The notes below the pieces were generated by a model, which searched no databases, was not told the DNA's origin, and saw only the letters and a program-made list of their open reading frames with translations. From positions 2,537,122 to 2,601,121 of the forward strand of contig OX442431.1 of NCBI GenBank assembly GCA_949361645.1: DNA of 64,000 nt, written 5' to 3'. The position numbers and the translations under genes were made by a program. The DNA is from Spongilla lacustris. Its lineage: Eukaryota > Porifera > Demospongiae > Spongillida > Spongillidae. Positions 12,204-23,786 of this stretch are shown one piece after another (position 1 is the stretch's first letter; the number at the start of each line of letters is the position of its first letter).

Positions 12204-14233
12204 CATGCGCTTCTTTTTTTGGAAGCCAAACGGTGTGCCTTTTGGTAAGGGTCACATCACTAGAACAGTAGACACATCCTGCTTTGCTTCTATCTTCCTC
12301 ATAAGGTATAGCAGCTTGTCTGCATGATTCATAGGAGCATATAAAACCATCCTTCAAGTCATTGCAACAACTGTAATGGAGAATGTCAGCACATTTCTTT
12401 ATACCTACATGAATGAGGTTTCTAATTGTAGGACATGCTTTGCCACTGTTCCCCTCATCAAGATGTACCTCTATGTAATCCATTGAATCAATGATGGTGA
12501 ATTTTGCAAGAAAAATTTTTAGCTTAAAAGAAACACGGTTCTTATACAGACAAACTGGAGCTTTCTCTTTTTCTACCAAAGAACAGTTCTTCAGTAAGAA
12601 TGCCACCAAGCAAATGAATACTCCATATGGTGCACTGTTGTTACTGAAACAAACTATAAGTGGCTCAACTTGCATATTTTGTGTGCTGGTTGTTTCACCA
12701 TTATATACATCAAGAAGGGCTGGCATCAGGTAATCACCACCATCTTCCAAGGAAACCATTATGAAGAGGTGACACATCAGCTCAGTGAAATGCTCAGCTG
12801 TAAAAACACCATGCACAAAATGATCCATAAGACGTTTATGGGAGAGCAATTCATGGCTGACTATAGCATGATCCCTAAACTTTGTGCACCAAACATCTTC
12901 CACACCTTTACTACTCAGTGATGACTGTGGTACATCATCACCAGTTAGCTCATATTTGCAAAGAATGAGGTCGGTTACGATCTTAAGAATTGCTTGAGGA
13001 TCAGAGAATACTACATCTCTGAGAACTGGTATTTTATGGTACCAAAGAAAGTAATTATATTTCACCAAGTGGAGGAGAGCTGCTTCCAAAGCTTGCTCGT
13101 CCATACCTAATCTCTCGGCAAGCTGAAGACACTGACTGAAACTCAAAATACCTTGTGTAGGCCTCGCCAACATTTTAATTTTCATCTCCAATACAAACCA
13201 CTTTATGGGAAGGACTGGAATTGAGGTATCCTTGCATTTAACCACAATAGCTTTTCTTAGTTTATTGGCTACCTTTTGATCATTTGACACTGGAGTTTTA
13301 CTGTTTACCTCCCAAATAATCTTCTTCCCATCATTGCGGATAAGATTTGACTTTACCACTCTTTTAACCATTTTATCCTTGTCTCCCCTGTTCTCTGAAC
13401 ACCCATCCACCATATCTCTGTGTGTGCCCACTACAAACACTAAAGGGTGGACATCCCTGGCATTAGCAGCCCTAATACACTGCTCCAACACCTGCTTGTG
13501 GGAGGATGGAGATGTGTATGGTTTGCCCACTGGTTGACCATCCTTATAGAAGTAGATCTCTGGACAATGATCAACGTGTTCTGAAAGGTTTACAACAAAA
13601 AGAATAATGGACACATCTTGAACAAAGGCAGGCAAGAGCTCAAGAAACTGTAGCTGCCCGCCACTGTCAATGAATTGGACCAAGGTCAATTTCACATTCT
13701 TCAGTTTAGAATCTTCAATTTTTTTAAATAAATCAATAACTAGGCTATCAACACTATCATTAGCATGGAGCTAAGCCCTTTTAGATAACCGCTGAGGAGG
13801 GTTAATAAATGGAGATGATGGATTGTCATCTGGTCTAAATGCTGCCATTTCAGGAGCCTCATATGGTTTGTGATTAACTGAATGTGGAGGTATTTGTGTT
13901 TCTATGGGAATCCGCAGAAGTGGACGCTTTAATTGGCAGCCTTTAACAAGGACCTCCAACAGCTTTTCGTCATCCATATATAACCTCCCACCTACCTGTA
14001 TCGTTCTCATCTACACCAGCTATAATAGACTCTACAGAACCCACAAATGCCTGTACAGGGTTATCAGCCAGACCTGTGCTAACACGAACATTGGGTTTAT
14101 CTGTGTTTTCTGATAAGAGAAGCCATTTCAGGTGGGTCTTTCCCACACCTACTAACCCAAGATCCAGGCATTTGATAATAGACATTTGAACTGAACCTTG
14201 CTTCTTGGCTTCTTCATACAGTTGCATTGCCCC
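12204..14233 (-). pseudogene. Large Roc-COR exon with two disabling lesions
   Basis: One long exon, acceptor TATTTTTTCAG at 14234 and donor GTATGT at 12203, both phase 1. In order it encodes a P-loop (GLVGVGKTHL, near 14140-14160), a linker, a switch-II-like IDSGGQ, a guanine-specificity-like VGTHRD, and a COR-like region. The latter contains LQLAERLGMDEQALEAALLHL and VVFSDPQAILKIVTDLI. A cysteine/histidine patch (CSYESC...CVYC...H) closes the exon. These are features of Roc-COR GTPases. Two lesions break it: four extra bases (ATAT) near 13977-13982 shift the frame after GRWEV, and an in-frame TAG sits at 13771-13773. The copy at 5.5 kb has neither: its frame is continuous at the first site and it reads AAG at the second. 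The longest clean frame is 12196-13695. A gene damaged in this individual or an uncorrected assembly remain alternatives. Confidence 0.85.
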
Positions 14234-14944
14234 TGAAAAAATAGTTTAGTTATTATAATATCCCACAACATACACATACACATTCACACATTATAACAAA
14301 AAGACACTGGAAGGATGAGTGACAGTTGGTTTTTGGTCAATGCATGTTTTTAGTTTTCCTTGCATTACTAACCAAAGCCAAGTCATTCTCACCCTATTTG
14401 TCTAAATGTAATAGGCCTATACAGGGGACAGTAGAAGGAAACATTGGAGTTCAGTGATTCACTCCAACAGTATGACTGTCAGTTCAGTTGCATCAAGATC
14501 ATACCTGACCGATACTAGCTAGCAGACACTACAGTGATAGGGGAGATCTAGTCATTGTAGCCGAACTGGTAGTAATTAGGACGCGCAAGCGATGTTGGCA
14601 CAAAATGAAGAATGAAATCCCACCTATGCCAACCATATATGTTCCAGTGTACACACATGTATATGTGTAATATGAAAGCTTGCGACATGAATCATCGTAA
14701 TTGCTGGCTAGCATGCACTCATGTACTGATACACATATAAAAATATGTTGCGCTCACAGACAAGCTGCATAAAAGGTGAGAGAAACAAGATTAAATAAAA
14801 TTGGTTATGTATGAATTTATATTGCAGGCATCAAGTAAGCCTAGCATTTGTCAAATATTATATACAGACCTTATATATTTCACTTGCTAAATGTAGGTAT
14901 CGATAATATCCGAAATCCTTTATTTACAAAATTGGTGCCTACAT

Positions 14945-16582
14945 TAGGTACTTCAAGATTTTTTTCAAATCGTGTTTTGTGCTGCGATTTTATTATCCAC
15001 TACAAGAGCAAAAAAAATGCTGCAGAACGACATCTTATGCATCATATTTGGATTAGTATATCAAAAGTTACAGCGTTCCAAACATTGCATTTGAGTGAAC
15101 GGTACAGTATGCGCGATCGTAGAAAAAATTGTGACGGTTTATGTTCTCTTTACTGCAGCCATTGAACCATCGAATGTTATCATGCCAGAACGTAACTACG
15201 TGTAGGGTACAGATATATATGCATATAAATAAGACTAAACAACGATTTCAGGTATGTACAGGTCATCAGTAACATAGTCAACTAAGAACTCATAAATGGT
15301 AATTGTAACGTCATCTCCGTATCATCCTGATTTTCATCATATTTTCAGTACGTAGCAGTACCTTTTGGCATGTTTGACCTTTCTGTTTCTTATAGTTTGA
15401 ATGAGAAGCTGCTTTGAAATCAAAATCTCCTTTAATATCAAGTGTCTGTGTAAAATGCATCGTTCACAGCGGATTCTTAGCTTCCATGAGATGGAACAAA
15501 TAGAACTACTTGGTTTGTCAAATACGGGACACAATGAGGTACAAGTATGAGGTGCTGAGGATTGGAATTGGTAGGATAAATTGCTAATCTAACAGATTAA
15601 TTATGGCATCCCAATTCAGACCTACATGCTTCTTCATTGTTTTTATTGTTCTGTGAAACGCTGTATTGACCTCTGTAAGGCATCCATGTTGACAAATGCT
15701 CCAGCTTGCAGAGAAGCCACTTTTATGGCAGTGTCTGAAATGCTTTTATTTGTGTTATTTGTATATAGGTACATCACCAATCCTTTCAGTTCTTAGTACT
15801 GCATGCAGCCTGTAGAATATTGCCAGCATTTTAAAAATGACACATTTGTTTACAGCGTCTACGTAAGTCAATATAAATGACCTGGGGACTAGGCTTGAAA
15901 TGAAAACCTTGTTTAAAAAGCACATTGGGAATCGGTTGTAAATTACAGAATTGCAATCCCTAGTAGTGTTGCATTAGTCATGAAAGGAATCTTAACTAAA
16001 AAGTTGCGCCGCTCGAAGATTAAGGTACACTCTAATTAGAGTTATAATGTGCTCGATCATTCGATACATAAAACTATTTTCTGCTGTTTTAAAAGTTACA
16101 AAAACAAGTAAAAAAAACAGTGTTTGTTATACTAGGAGTCTTTGTAAGTGTTTCGGTTTTACACAGAGCGTATACCAAGTGCAAACACGTAGGCCATTTG
16201 ATAACACCTTGGGAATCGGCTGAAGTCCATGAAAAAAGAAATGCAAGCAGATAATAACCTTTGGAACCTGTTTATTAGAACTCTATCCCCGCCGCTCAAC
16301 ACGTATAAAAGTTTTGCAAAATATGGATATCAACCATTATTTCAGCCCGCCAGAAATATTGAACAAGTGTAGTTTTCTAGGTTTTGACTGCACAAAGGCT
16401 TAGATAATTTAGTATCCTACCTGAAAAGCACAGCAGAGTCCTCAATTGCTACCAAACCAATACAAACTAGCCTTCGCTTCTATGTCCCGTACAATTTCAA
16501 TCTATCACTTCCGTCACAATTTTTACCCGTTATTTCGGTTACCACTTTTTCGGTACACGTACGTCAAATATTGAAGTACCTA
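14945..16582. mobile_element. 1.64-kb TIR transposon with visible empty site
   Basis: The ends are inverted: TAGGTACTTCAAGATTT on the left and, read inward from the right, TAGGTACTTCAATATTT (16 of 17 identical). CCTACAT stands on both sides (14938-14944 and 16583-16589). The paralogous sequence at about 35.68 kb has a single copy of this site and no insertion, so the boundaries and the 7-bp duplication are read directly. I see no transposase; the short open frames inside have no resemblance to one. The superfamily is not determined. Confidence 0.88.
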
Positions 16583-16809
16583 CCTACATCACCAATTCAA
16601 AATCACGTGCATGCGCGTCGCGTAAGACTGAAAACAAGAAGGCCGTGGAATGGTATGTTATGTTATGAACGTCTGAGACTGAGCACTCATTGTTATACTT
16701 AAAGGTAGCACTGAATTGTTGTCTTTTCCAGTGCATGTGTCAGTATACTATTAGTAAGAAATCACATTGTACTTCATGCAGGATTATATACGTTAAACAG
16801 AAAAAAATG

Positions 16810-17091
16810 GTACAGTCGTATCTAAAGGACAGGACGTACCCATTATGTGCTACAGAGTCAGAGAAGCGGCTGATACGAAAGCGTTCGATAGACTTCTCGC
16901 TAAGCCATGACGATGTTCTGCTGTATGGGGAGCCGGGGAAGAACGAAGATGCAAGAGTGGTGCTTTTAACAGAAGAAGATAGAACAAAGGCGTTTTCGGA
17001 GTATCAACTGTATCACGCGTCGAAAAGTGGAGGCCATCAGGGAAGAGACCGCACAGACAGACAGTTCTGCATGAGCTTCGTTCTTGGCTAG
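16810..17091 (+). pseudogene. Integrase-like N-terminal ORF of the transposon
   Basis: A 94-residue frame from the ATG at 16807-16809 contains LTEEDRTKAFSEY, then YHASKSGGHQGRDRT. The spacing of the two histidines and the GRD/T context resemble the HH half of the H2C2 zinc-binding region that precedes retroviral-type integrase cores and the integrase-like transposases of Ginger/GIN elements. The CC half and the catalytic core are not visible in frame; the frame ends at TAG soon after a cysteine. The homologous segment at 35.2-35.4 kb (minus strand) has the same residues but an in-frame stop and a one-base loss in the SGGH stretch. Assignment to an integrase-like transposase is an inference. 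Confidence 0.55.
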
Positions 17092-17519
17092 CAAAATGGC
17101 TTCCTCAAAAGTAAGCTATAAAGCACACAATAATCATTGTACTAACACACATTCAACCCCAACAGCCCACATGTCACATATTAGGCTGTTCAAGATATGG
17201 TGCTTACAGCCATGCTTGCAACTTCAGATGTCACTATACAGCTCTTCAGAAAATGAATAGCACCCAAATGATTAAAATACAACTGTTGGTTTTGAAAACA
17301 GGTATTGGATCAGCAACTTGTCTCCATGCTTGTGTAAAGGAGTGCAAAGTGACTTGCCTTATCTCCTACAAAGTGTGAGGAAGTACACAGTAAGCAAAAC
17401 AAGGTAGTTATTATTATTTTTATTTCATATCATTACTTTTATATCATTGTTTTTGGGTTCTCCAAAGCAGCACACAGTTATACATATAAATTAAGATTTA
17501 GTATATACCCAGTTTAATT

Positions 17520-17990
17520 TTAGACAACCAATTCCAGAAGTGAACCCAGTGGAACCCTTACCAGATAGGTGCTTCTATGAGAATCATGCAAAAAAAACTA
17601 AAATTGTGGAAAGCAGGGAAAATTCCACCCTATGTCAACAAGTAAGCCAATACTGTGTGGATACTAACATTCTTGTCAATTTGGATTTAGTGACATGAAG
17701 ATTACATTGAAGGATATTGTTCAAATATACTCTGAAGAAGAGTTTTGTTTTCCTACAAAGAATGCATACAACAAAGTATTCCATATATGAACTTTTTATT
17801 ATCGTGAAGGAATTTTTAAGAACAATCTGTCAGTATACATCAAAATCATTCTTTCGAACACTCTTCTTGCCAAGAGCAGAAAAAAAGAAGCACTGCCGCC
17901 TCCAATTATCCATTACTATCAGCACTGCCCGAGGCAAAAAGTCGGAACTTGAAGCTCTATTTTTCAAGATGGCCAATCAATAATATCTTA
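17520..17990 (+). pseudogene. Conserved internal coding remnants of the transposon
   Basis: Two stretches are conserved with the copy at 34.65-35.05 kb in a protein-like way. The first (17522-17641) begins after TTTTAG and ends before GTAAGC and encodes RQPIPEVxPVEPLP followed by RCFYENH. The second, around 17,790-17,900, encodes an EGIFKNNLSVY-like sequence. The intact-looking frame at 17717-17983 overlaps the second in another phase. I take these as decayed exons of the element's own protein, family unproven. Confidence 0.35.
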
Positions 17991-18279
17991 GAAGTGCGTT
18001 AGTGTAAGATGGTGTAAAAATTCTTATGATTTTTATCGCACAGGTAGAGGCAGTCCAACACTTCTTGTTCAGGATTGCAATAGATGAAGGTTTTAGGGCC
18101 CTCAAGCAAATACCCTTGCTTGGGATGTCCCCTACCCTGAGGTACGTATACATGTAAGGATGTCAAAATTATTTGAGGTGGCAAATCGTAATCTATTCTT
18201 TACATTGTAGCTAATGATCACGCACCTGCAAAGGATGAACCATGCACAGTCCAGGAACATCGTACGAAGTATCAGCTAT

Positions 18280-18720
18280 TTATTACATCTGATGTCGTGA
18301 AAGAACTTCTGTCTTGTTTTTAAATTGTTTCCATTATATAGCTACTGTCTTGTGTTTAAACTTTCATTATATGCATTTGTAAATTCTGTATTGTGTTTGA
18401 ATTATAAATTAGCTATTCATCATCTGATGTCGTAAAAAAACGTCTGTCTTGTTTTTTTTAAAATTGTTTCCATTATATAGCTTCTGTCTTGTGTTTAAAT
18501 TGTTTTCATGATATGCATTTGTAAATTCTGTCTTGTGTTTAAATTATAAATTAGCTATTCATTACATTTGATGTCGTGAAAGAACTTCTGACTTGGTTTT
18601 AAATAGTTTTCATTATACAACTTCCAAATTATCAATTAGAACTTCTGTTCTGTGTTTAAATTGTTTTCATTAAATAAATTTATTTGTCTGCCTTAAAACG
18701 GTTTCTATTACGGTGAGAAT
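18280..18720. repeat. Subterminal tandem repeats of the transposon
   Basis: A unit starting GATGTCGTGAAAGAACTTC recurs at about 18291, 18425 and 18570, with periods of roughly 134 and 145 bp. It contains the recurring phrases CTTCTGTCTTGTTT and CATTATATAG. Fewer units occur in the other copy (34.43-34.65 kb). Subterminal repeats are common transposase-binding regions; that role is inferred. Confidence 0.7.
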
Positions 18721-18957
18721 CGATTTCTCCTTTTAATTATACACGCTATAATTACCAGTGGTCGTCAAAATCAAATCTACATTCTGTCAGGGAATTGAGC
18801 CCGCCTCCTCACCCGGACTGTATTCCCTGGATGTACAATATTTTAGACGGACTATATTCCCTAGGGAGTTGGTTCCGGGGGGGACCGTATTCCCTTAGGG
18901 AATACGGTCCGCCGGACTGGAAATTGGGCCGGACCATATACCCTATGAATCCACCTA

Positions 18958-19273
18958 CTTCTTGTCTTTATACTGAATTGATTCAGCGAACCGTAATATC
19001 ACAACGGCGCCAGCTGTACATGTACAGCAATTGCTTAGTGGTGAAAAGCTGGGAGACCAGACTCCTTCTCACTTGTTAAGACGGATATGATGGAGCAACT
19101 ACTGGGTGACAACGCATGCTAACGGACCTCTTTTTCGCGAGCTATTTCTGCAGCGCCTACCAGTGAATGTTCGTATGGTTTTGGCCTCACTGGCACAGAC
19201 CTTTTCCTTGAAAGAGTTGCATGGCTGAGCGAGCAGACAAGGTGATGGAAGCTTTGATTTCTCCGACGTCAAT
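18958..19273 (+). pseudogene. gag remnant, first part
   Basis: In shifting frames the sequence encodes TELIQRT, a QRRQL stretch, a GDQTPSHLLRRM stretch and FRELFLQRLPVNVRMVLASL. These are typical of the capsid region of gypsy gag proteins. It breaks off at the target site of the hAT element and resumes at 20,539. Confidence 0.75.
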
Positions 19274-19281
19274 TTCTTGTG

Positions 19282-20530
19282 CAGGGCCGTCGAGAGCTGG
19301 CACGGGCCCCGGGGCTATATAGTCCTTCCGGGCCCCATTAATGGTCCCCATTGGAATGGGTGCGGTAGATATAAACACCGTGCAGGGGGAAATTATATCG
19401 CTTTCGTGTATTGGGTTATAAACTATGAACTATCTAGTTCATGTGGCGAAATTAAAAACACTTGCCGGTATGATTATGTAACATTGTTTTATTTATTTAC
19501 CTACATGCATATGTTACGCGCAAAGCGCAATCCAGGAATTGTCCTGGATCCATGGTTTGTACAAATCATAGATTGGCCGCGCAATCCTGGGATTGCTATA
19601 GCTCGTGCGCAAAGGCGGCGTAGATACATATGTTACCGATACAATAACACGCGTTTGCAGTACAAAAAGCCCTATGGTGTGTAAATACAATTGTTCTCTA
19701 CTGATGAGGCACCAAGCACGTGCACAGTGAACTGTGCCATGGTTCAGAACTTTTGAAAATGAGGTAACTCAGGTAAGGTTCATCACATCTTGAAGAGCAG
19801 TCCTTCGTGTCTCCCTTTGTACTGTTGCTTGGCAAGCGTCCAATAATATGAAATACATTTTCCACTGAGAAATCACTCTTCACTCACCATCACCAGTTTC
19901 AGCAGAAATATATGGAGACAAGATATGATGATAAATTCAGGTACAGGAGAACAAAGCCTCTGTAAATCTATTGTATTACCTGTTTACTTTAGATAAATAA
20001 AGGAAAAAATGCTTGTGATTATCTACTGCTGGACTTGAATCGCTTTCTGTGAATTACTAGTTCCCTTAAAATGAAAAAAAAATCCCTTCTGTAACTTTGC
20101 AGTCACTAAGTCCATACACATAAATACAATATGGGCTGATTTTTACTGCATTGATTTGAAAAGTTGATTGGTTTGAAAGTAAAATACTGTTTTAGTCAAT
20201 TAATATATTAAACAGTACTCATATGTTGTCCTAAGTGTGGCTGATATAATATGAAGTCATTGTGTCAATCCTAATACATCAATCTAGCTTGGTGACCTAC
20301 ATTTTAGAAAATATATTAAATAACGAAATTATATACGGTACATGAATTATACATTCTACAGTTGTATTGCATCTGCGCAATGATAAACAATTGAACACAC
20401 ACACACACACACACATACACACACACACACTAAAAGTTACCAGCCGGGCGGCCCGGGCCCCATGTTTAACGACGGGTCCCAGGGTCAGCAGCCCCCCCCC
20501 CCGCCCCCCCCCCCCCTCTCGGCGGCCCTG
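19282..20530. mobile_element. hAT-type transposon, 1249 bp, 8-bp TSD
   Basis: TIRs are CAGGGCCGTCGAGAG (left) and CAGGGCCGCCGAGAG (right end read inward). A perfect 8-bp duplication TTCTTGTG flanks it (19274-19281 and 20531-20538), the hallmark of the hAT superfamily. Removing it rejoins the gag remnant. No transposase frame is recognisable, so it is non-autonomous. A CA microsatellite (20,395-20,430) and C runs (20,492-20,516) lie towards the right end. Confidence 0.9.
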
Positions 20531-20538
20531 TTCTTGTG

Positions 20539-20760
20539 TTAAACCACCAGAACACTCTTAATTATACACTGAGGTGAACCAGTTACGGACTGAGGTTTCT
20601 GACCTAAAAAAAGCTGCTGCAGACCCACACTGCCTCAAGACACTCCAAGGCAAGAGCAGGCTAGCAACTCGAGTCCTTCTGGTCTCTGCTGGTACCATTA
20701 TCATTTTGGGGATGCAGCTCAAAAGTGCAAGCCCCCATGTTCTAAGGCGGGAAACTTCAG
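20539..20760 (+). pseudogene. gag remnant, second part, with zinc-knuckle trace
   Basis: It continues from the first gag piece across the hAT insertion. QLRTEVSDLKKAA looks like the coiled segment before the nucleic-acid-binding region. A cysteine/histidine arrangement reminiscent of a CCHC-like motif follows in another frame near 20,685-20,735. Confidence 0.6.
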
Positions 20761-20814
20761 GGCCAGGCACTAGTGGTGATAGGTGTCTCTGGCCATTCAC
20801 CTTTTGTGAGTCGC

Positions 20815-21330
20815 CTATTCTATATCACAGATCGTTTAATTATTACCCATTATTTGGTAAACACAGGTGCCGAGGTTAGTTCTAGTTCCAAACGTTATTG
20901 TCATCCACAAGATGGTTTAGCCCTCCATGCTGCTCACAACTCCACTATTGCAACCAGGGCTGGATTTAGACTGTTGAGGGCCCTGGGCAACTGGCCTTCG
21001 TGGGCCCCCAGTCTGGCAGGGGGGGGGGGGGGGGGGGGTCCCTCCTTGCGATAGTCCAAATACGAGCGGGGGGTGGGGGGCCCTCTTGTAATAGCCCAAA
21101 TATGAGTGGGGGGCCTTGCAATTAATACATTCCGAGTTAGTTATAAAACTTTGGCAGCCTTCCATTCATGAAGGCATTCTTTCTGCTTTTCGTTATGATG
21201 CTCCACATGGATTTTCATCATTGCTGCTGTCAAATGGCCAATCTTTGGGGGAGATTTCAAAAAAACATTATGGCTTGGCAGTGGATGTTAAGTGCCAAAA
21301 GCTGCTAGACTCCATGACTTAGTGCAAGGT
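20815..21330 (+). pseudogene. Aspartic protease remnant with MITE inside
   Basis: A retropepsin-like site reads LVNTGAEVSSSS, where the catalytic D-T/S-G aspartate is replaced by asparagine. Downstream, after the MITE at 20,958-21,140, the frame resumes with a GDFKKTLWLGSG-like stretch in one phase and HYGLAVDVKCQKLLDSMT in another, as expected for the C-terminal protease segment. Confidence 0.65.
20958..21140 (+). mobile_element. Truncated copy of the 32.4-kb hAT MITE
   Basis: The segment starts CAGGGCTGGATTTAGACTG and matches the right-hand part of the 32,456-32,798 element read in reverse. Shared blocks are GGGCCCTGGGCAA, CTTCGTGGGCCC, the TCCAAATACGAGCGGGG repeat and TGCAATTAATACATTCCGAG. 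The match ends near 21,140. A 20-bp G run (21,019-21,038) interrupts it. No target duplication is visible, so one end is probably missing. Confidence 0.75.
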
Positions 21331-21431
21331 CCAAGGAGCACCACCACCTGAACCATCTCTTAATCTCACCTGCTAAGTCCGACAATGTATTTGAAGTTCT
21401 GCTGTAGGAATTTCCTTCAGTAATCCTGTCC

Positions 21432-21930
21432 TTGAATGAGCAAACTCCAATGAAACATAATGTCACTCATCACATTATCACTTCAGGTCCCCCTGTACAC
21501 GCTCGTGCCCGACGTTTACCTCCTGAATGGTTAGCCATCGCATGCAGGGAGTTCAATCATATGTTACAATTGGACATTGTGCGTCCATCATCCTCAAGTA
21601 TGTGGGCAACCCCATTGCATATGGTGTCCAAGAAAACTACTGGCATGTGGTGACTATCGCGCTTTAAATAATGCCACAATTCCAGATTGCTACCCTATTC
21701 TGCAAATTCAGAACTTTCCATTAATCCTATATGGAGCCACAATTTTCTCTACACTGGATGTAGTCCGAGCATTCCATCAAATATCAGTGCCTGCTGATGT
21801 CCCTAAAACTGTACTTATCACAACATTTGGTTTGTTCGAATTTTTAAAGATACCCTTTGGGTTACGGAACGCAGCACAGACTTTTCAACACTTTATTGAT
21901 GAAGTACTTTGTGGCCTTCACTTCTGAGGA
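21432..21930 (+). pseudogene. Reverse transcriptase remnant lacking the YxDD box
   Basis: RT motifs are visible in order: HARARRLPPEW, a WATPLHMVSKK stretch, GDYRALNNATIPDCYPI, FSTLDVVRAFHQI, and FGLFEFLKIPFGLRNA. The first catalytic aspartate (FSTLDV) is present. The sequence jumps from DEVLCGLHF directly to a SEEHKHHL-like stretch, so the piece that should carry the YxDD catalytic box has been deleted (near 21,917-21,930). Frameshifts occur near 21,650 and 21,925. Inactive. Confidence 0.9.
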
Positions 21931-22690
21931 ACATAAGCACCACCTTTGGTTGGTCCTATAGCGGTTTCAAGAGCACGGTGTGGTTGTTAACCCAGCCAAG
22001 TGTCAATTCAGGGTCGCTGAGTTAGACTTTCTTGGATGCAGAGTTCATAAATGTGGTATTCGACCTTTGGATGAATGCATTTTCACATTGAGACAGCTAC
22101 CCAGACCTTCTACACCACGTAAACGTCATGAGTTTTTACCTTTGCATATCGTGTTTTCCTCCCGTAAGGGCGAGGATCATATGCTGTCCTGGACCGCTGA
22201 AGCAGATAAAGCATTTGTGTCAATAAAGGAGGCTCTGGCAAATGCCTAATTGCTTCACCATCCAAAGCCTGATGCCCCAACCTTGATTATGACGGATGCA
22301 TCTGACAAAGCTGTTGGTGCTGTTTTGCAGCAATGCATTGGAGGTGCATGGCATCCCATTGCCTACTTTTCTCGGAAGTTGAAACCTGCTGAAGTCCGAT
22401 ACAGTGCCTTTGACAAAGAGCTGCTGGCAATGTACTTACTTGGCTGTTAAGTATTTCCGACACTTTGTAGAAGGTCGTGTATTTCATCTACTCACTGATC
22501 ACAAGCCCTTGACTTTTGTACTAGCTTCAAACTCTGCTAGCTATATCCCCCTCCAAGCTCGTCACCTAGACTTTATCTCTCAGTTCATATCTGACATTAG
22601 GCATGTCAAAGGAGAAGGCAATGCAGCAGCTGATGCTCTGTCACATTTCACTGTTGATGCTTTGGTACTCAATGGTATAGGTGGTTTGGA
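21931..22690 (+). pseudogene. RT thumb and RNase H remnant
   Basis: FQEHGVVVNPAKCQF, LDFLGCRV and a short thumb region are followed by a tether and RNase H. RNase H landmarks are the TDASDKAVGAVLQQ aspartate, a FDKELLAMY glutamate and LTDHKPLTFVL, followed by GNAAADALSH with the last aspartate. All key acidic residues are present, but the frame is broken near 22,245 and 22,440. Confidence 0.9.
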
Positions 22691-23786
22691 TTTTCATAAC
22701 TTGGCCAATGCTCAGCAATCAGATCCAGAGATTCGCCAAATAATGGATGGTACGGTGCCACATACTTCGTCTGCAAAAGTGGGTTCTATTCCATTGCAGT
22801 CATCTGATCTTACCATCCTCTGTGATGTTTCCACAGGAGTGCCATGGCTTCTAGTTCATTGTTGGCCCACTTCCTCTCTCTCATGGATTTCAGTATCTTT
22901 TCACAGCTGTGGTCTTTTTACACACTGGCCAGAGGCTATTCCAATCGTAGACATGGTTGCTTCTTCTGTGACTCAATCTTTTGTTAGTGGGTGGGTTGCA
23001 CGTTTTGGCATTCCCTCTGTTGTAACTACCGATCGTGGCCATCAATTTGAGTCCACATTATGGAAGGAGCTTACTCATATGCTAGGTTGCACTCGACTTA
23101 AGACCACAGCATATCTTCCAGCAGCTAACGGCCTTGTGGAATTCTTCCATTGACAATTGAAAACCCCTCTCAAAGCGCACCAAAACCCTGCTCACTGGGT
23201 TGATTGACTTCCTTATCAGCATTAGATCAACTCTTAAGGAAGACATTTAATGTAGTGCTGCTGAACTTGTGTAGGGAGCAACATTGCTCCTCCCTGGGGA
23301 ATTCTTCTCAGCAGGTTCAGTTTCCCCCTGTGATCCATCAGTATATGTTGCCCAGCTGAAGGCAGAATTGCAAGCTCTAAGGGCCACTTCACCTTGACAG
23401 AATCAAGGCCATAAGGTTTATATACCATCCGACTTAATGCACACATGTTTAGCACACATGTTTTTGTGCAACATGATGCTATCCAGCCACCATTACAGCA
23501 ACCTTATGATGGTCCATTTAAGGTTTTGCATCGCACCGACAAGCACTTTACTTTAGACATCAATGGCTGCAAAGAGGTTATCACCATTGATCATCTTAAT
23601 TCCGCTCACGTGGAGGAGACATCACATGACCCGCGATTTTGCTCCCACCACCTAAACCTGTTCCACCCGCAGTCACAGTTACTAGATCTGGTTGGCAAGT
23701 ACAGACTCCCAACTACCTATGATCCATTCCGTTCCCAATCTTGGTCACTGGAGGGAGAGCCATGTAGCGAACAAATACGGACATGA
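22691..23786 (+). pseudogene. Integrase remnant and C-terminal tail
   Basis: A WPEAIPI stretch, VTTDRGHQFES (second catalytic aspartate) and YLPAANGLVEFFH (catalytic glutamate context) mark the integrase core. The H2C2 zinc-binding region expected upstream is absent, apparently deleted around 22,800. Frames are broken at about 22,860 and 23,153. At 23,445-23,786 a VQHDAIQPPLQQPYDGPFKV segment and ITIDHLNSAHVE match the C-terminal tail of this lineage. Confidence 0.85.

Larger units (their letters stand above)
14411..18948 (-). mobile_element. Partial inverted copy of the 34-38 kb transposon
   Basis: Read on the minus strand, this block aligns with 34062-36210. The match covers the palindromic terminus (18,790-18,948), the subterminal repeats (18,280-18,720), conserved patches around 17.5-17.9 kb, the ORF at 16.8-17.1 kb, and a long non-coding stretch to about 14,411. 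Beyond 14,411 the homology ends near the Roc gene, so the other terminus is missing. The terminus at 18,948 ends CCCTATGA and then departs from the CCCTATGACA of the intact copy. It abuts the gag remnant of the gypsy element. An insertion absent from the other copy occupies 14,945-16,582. The Roc exons upstream of 14,233 may have been lost when this sequence arrived. Confidence 0.8.
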
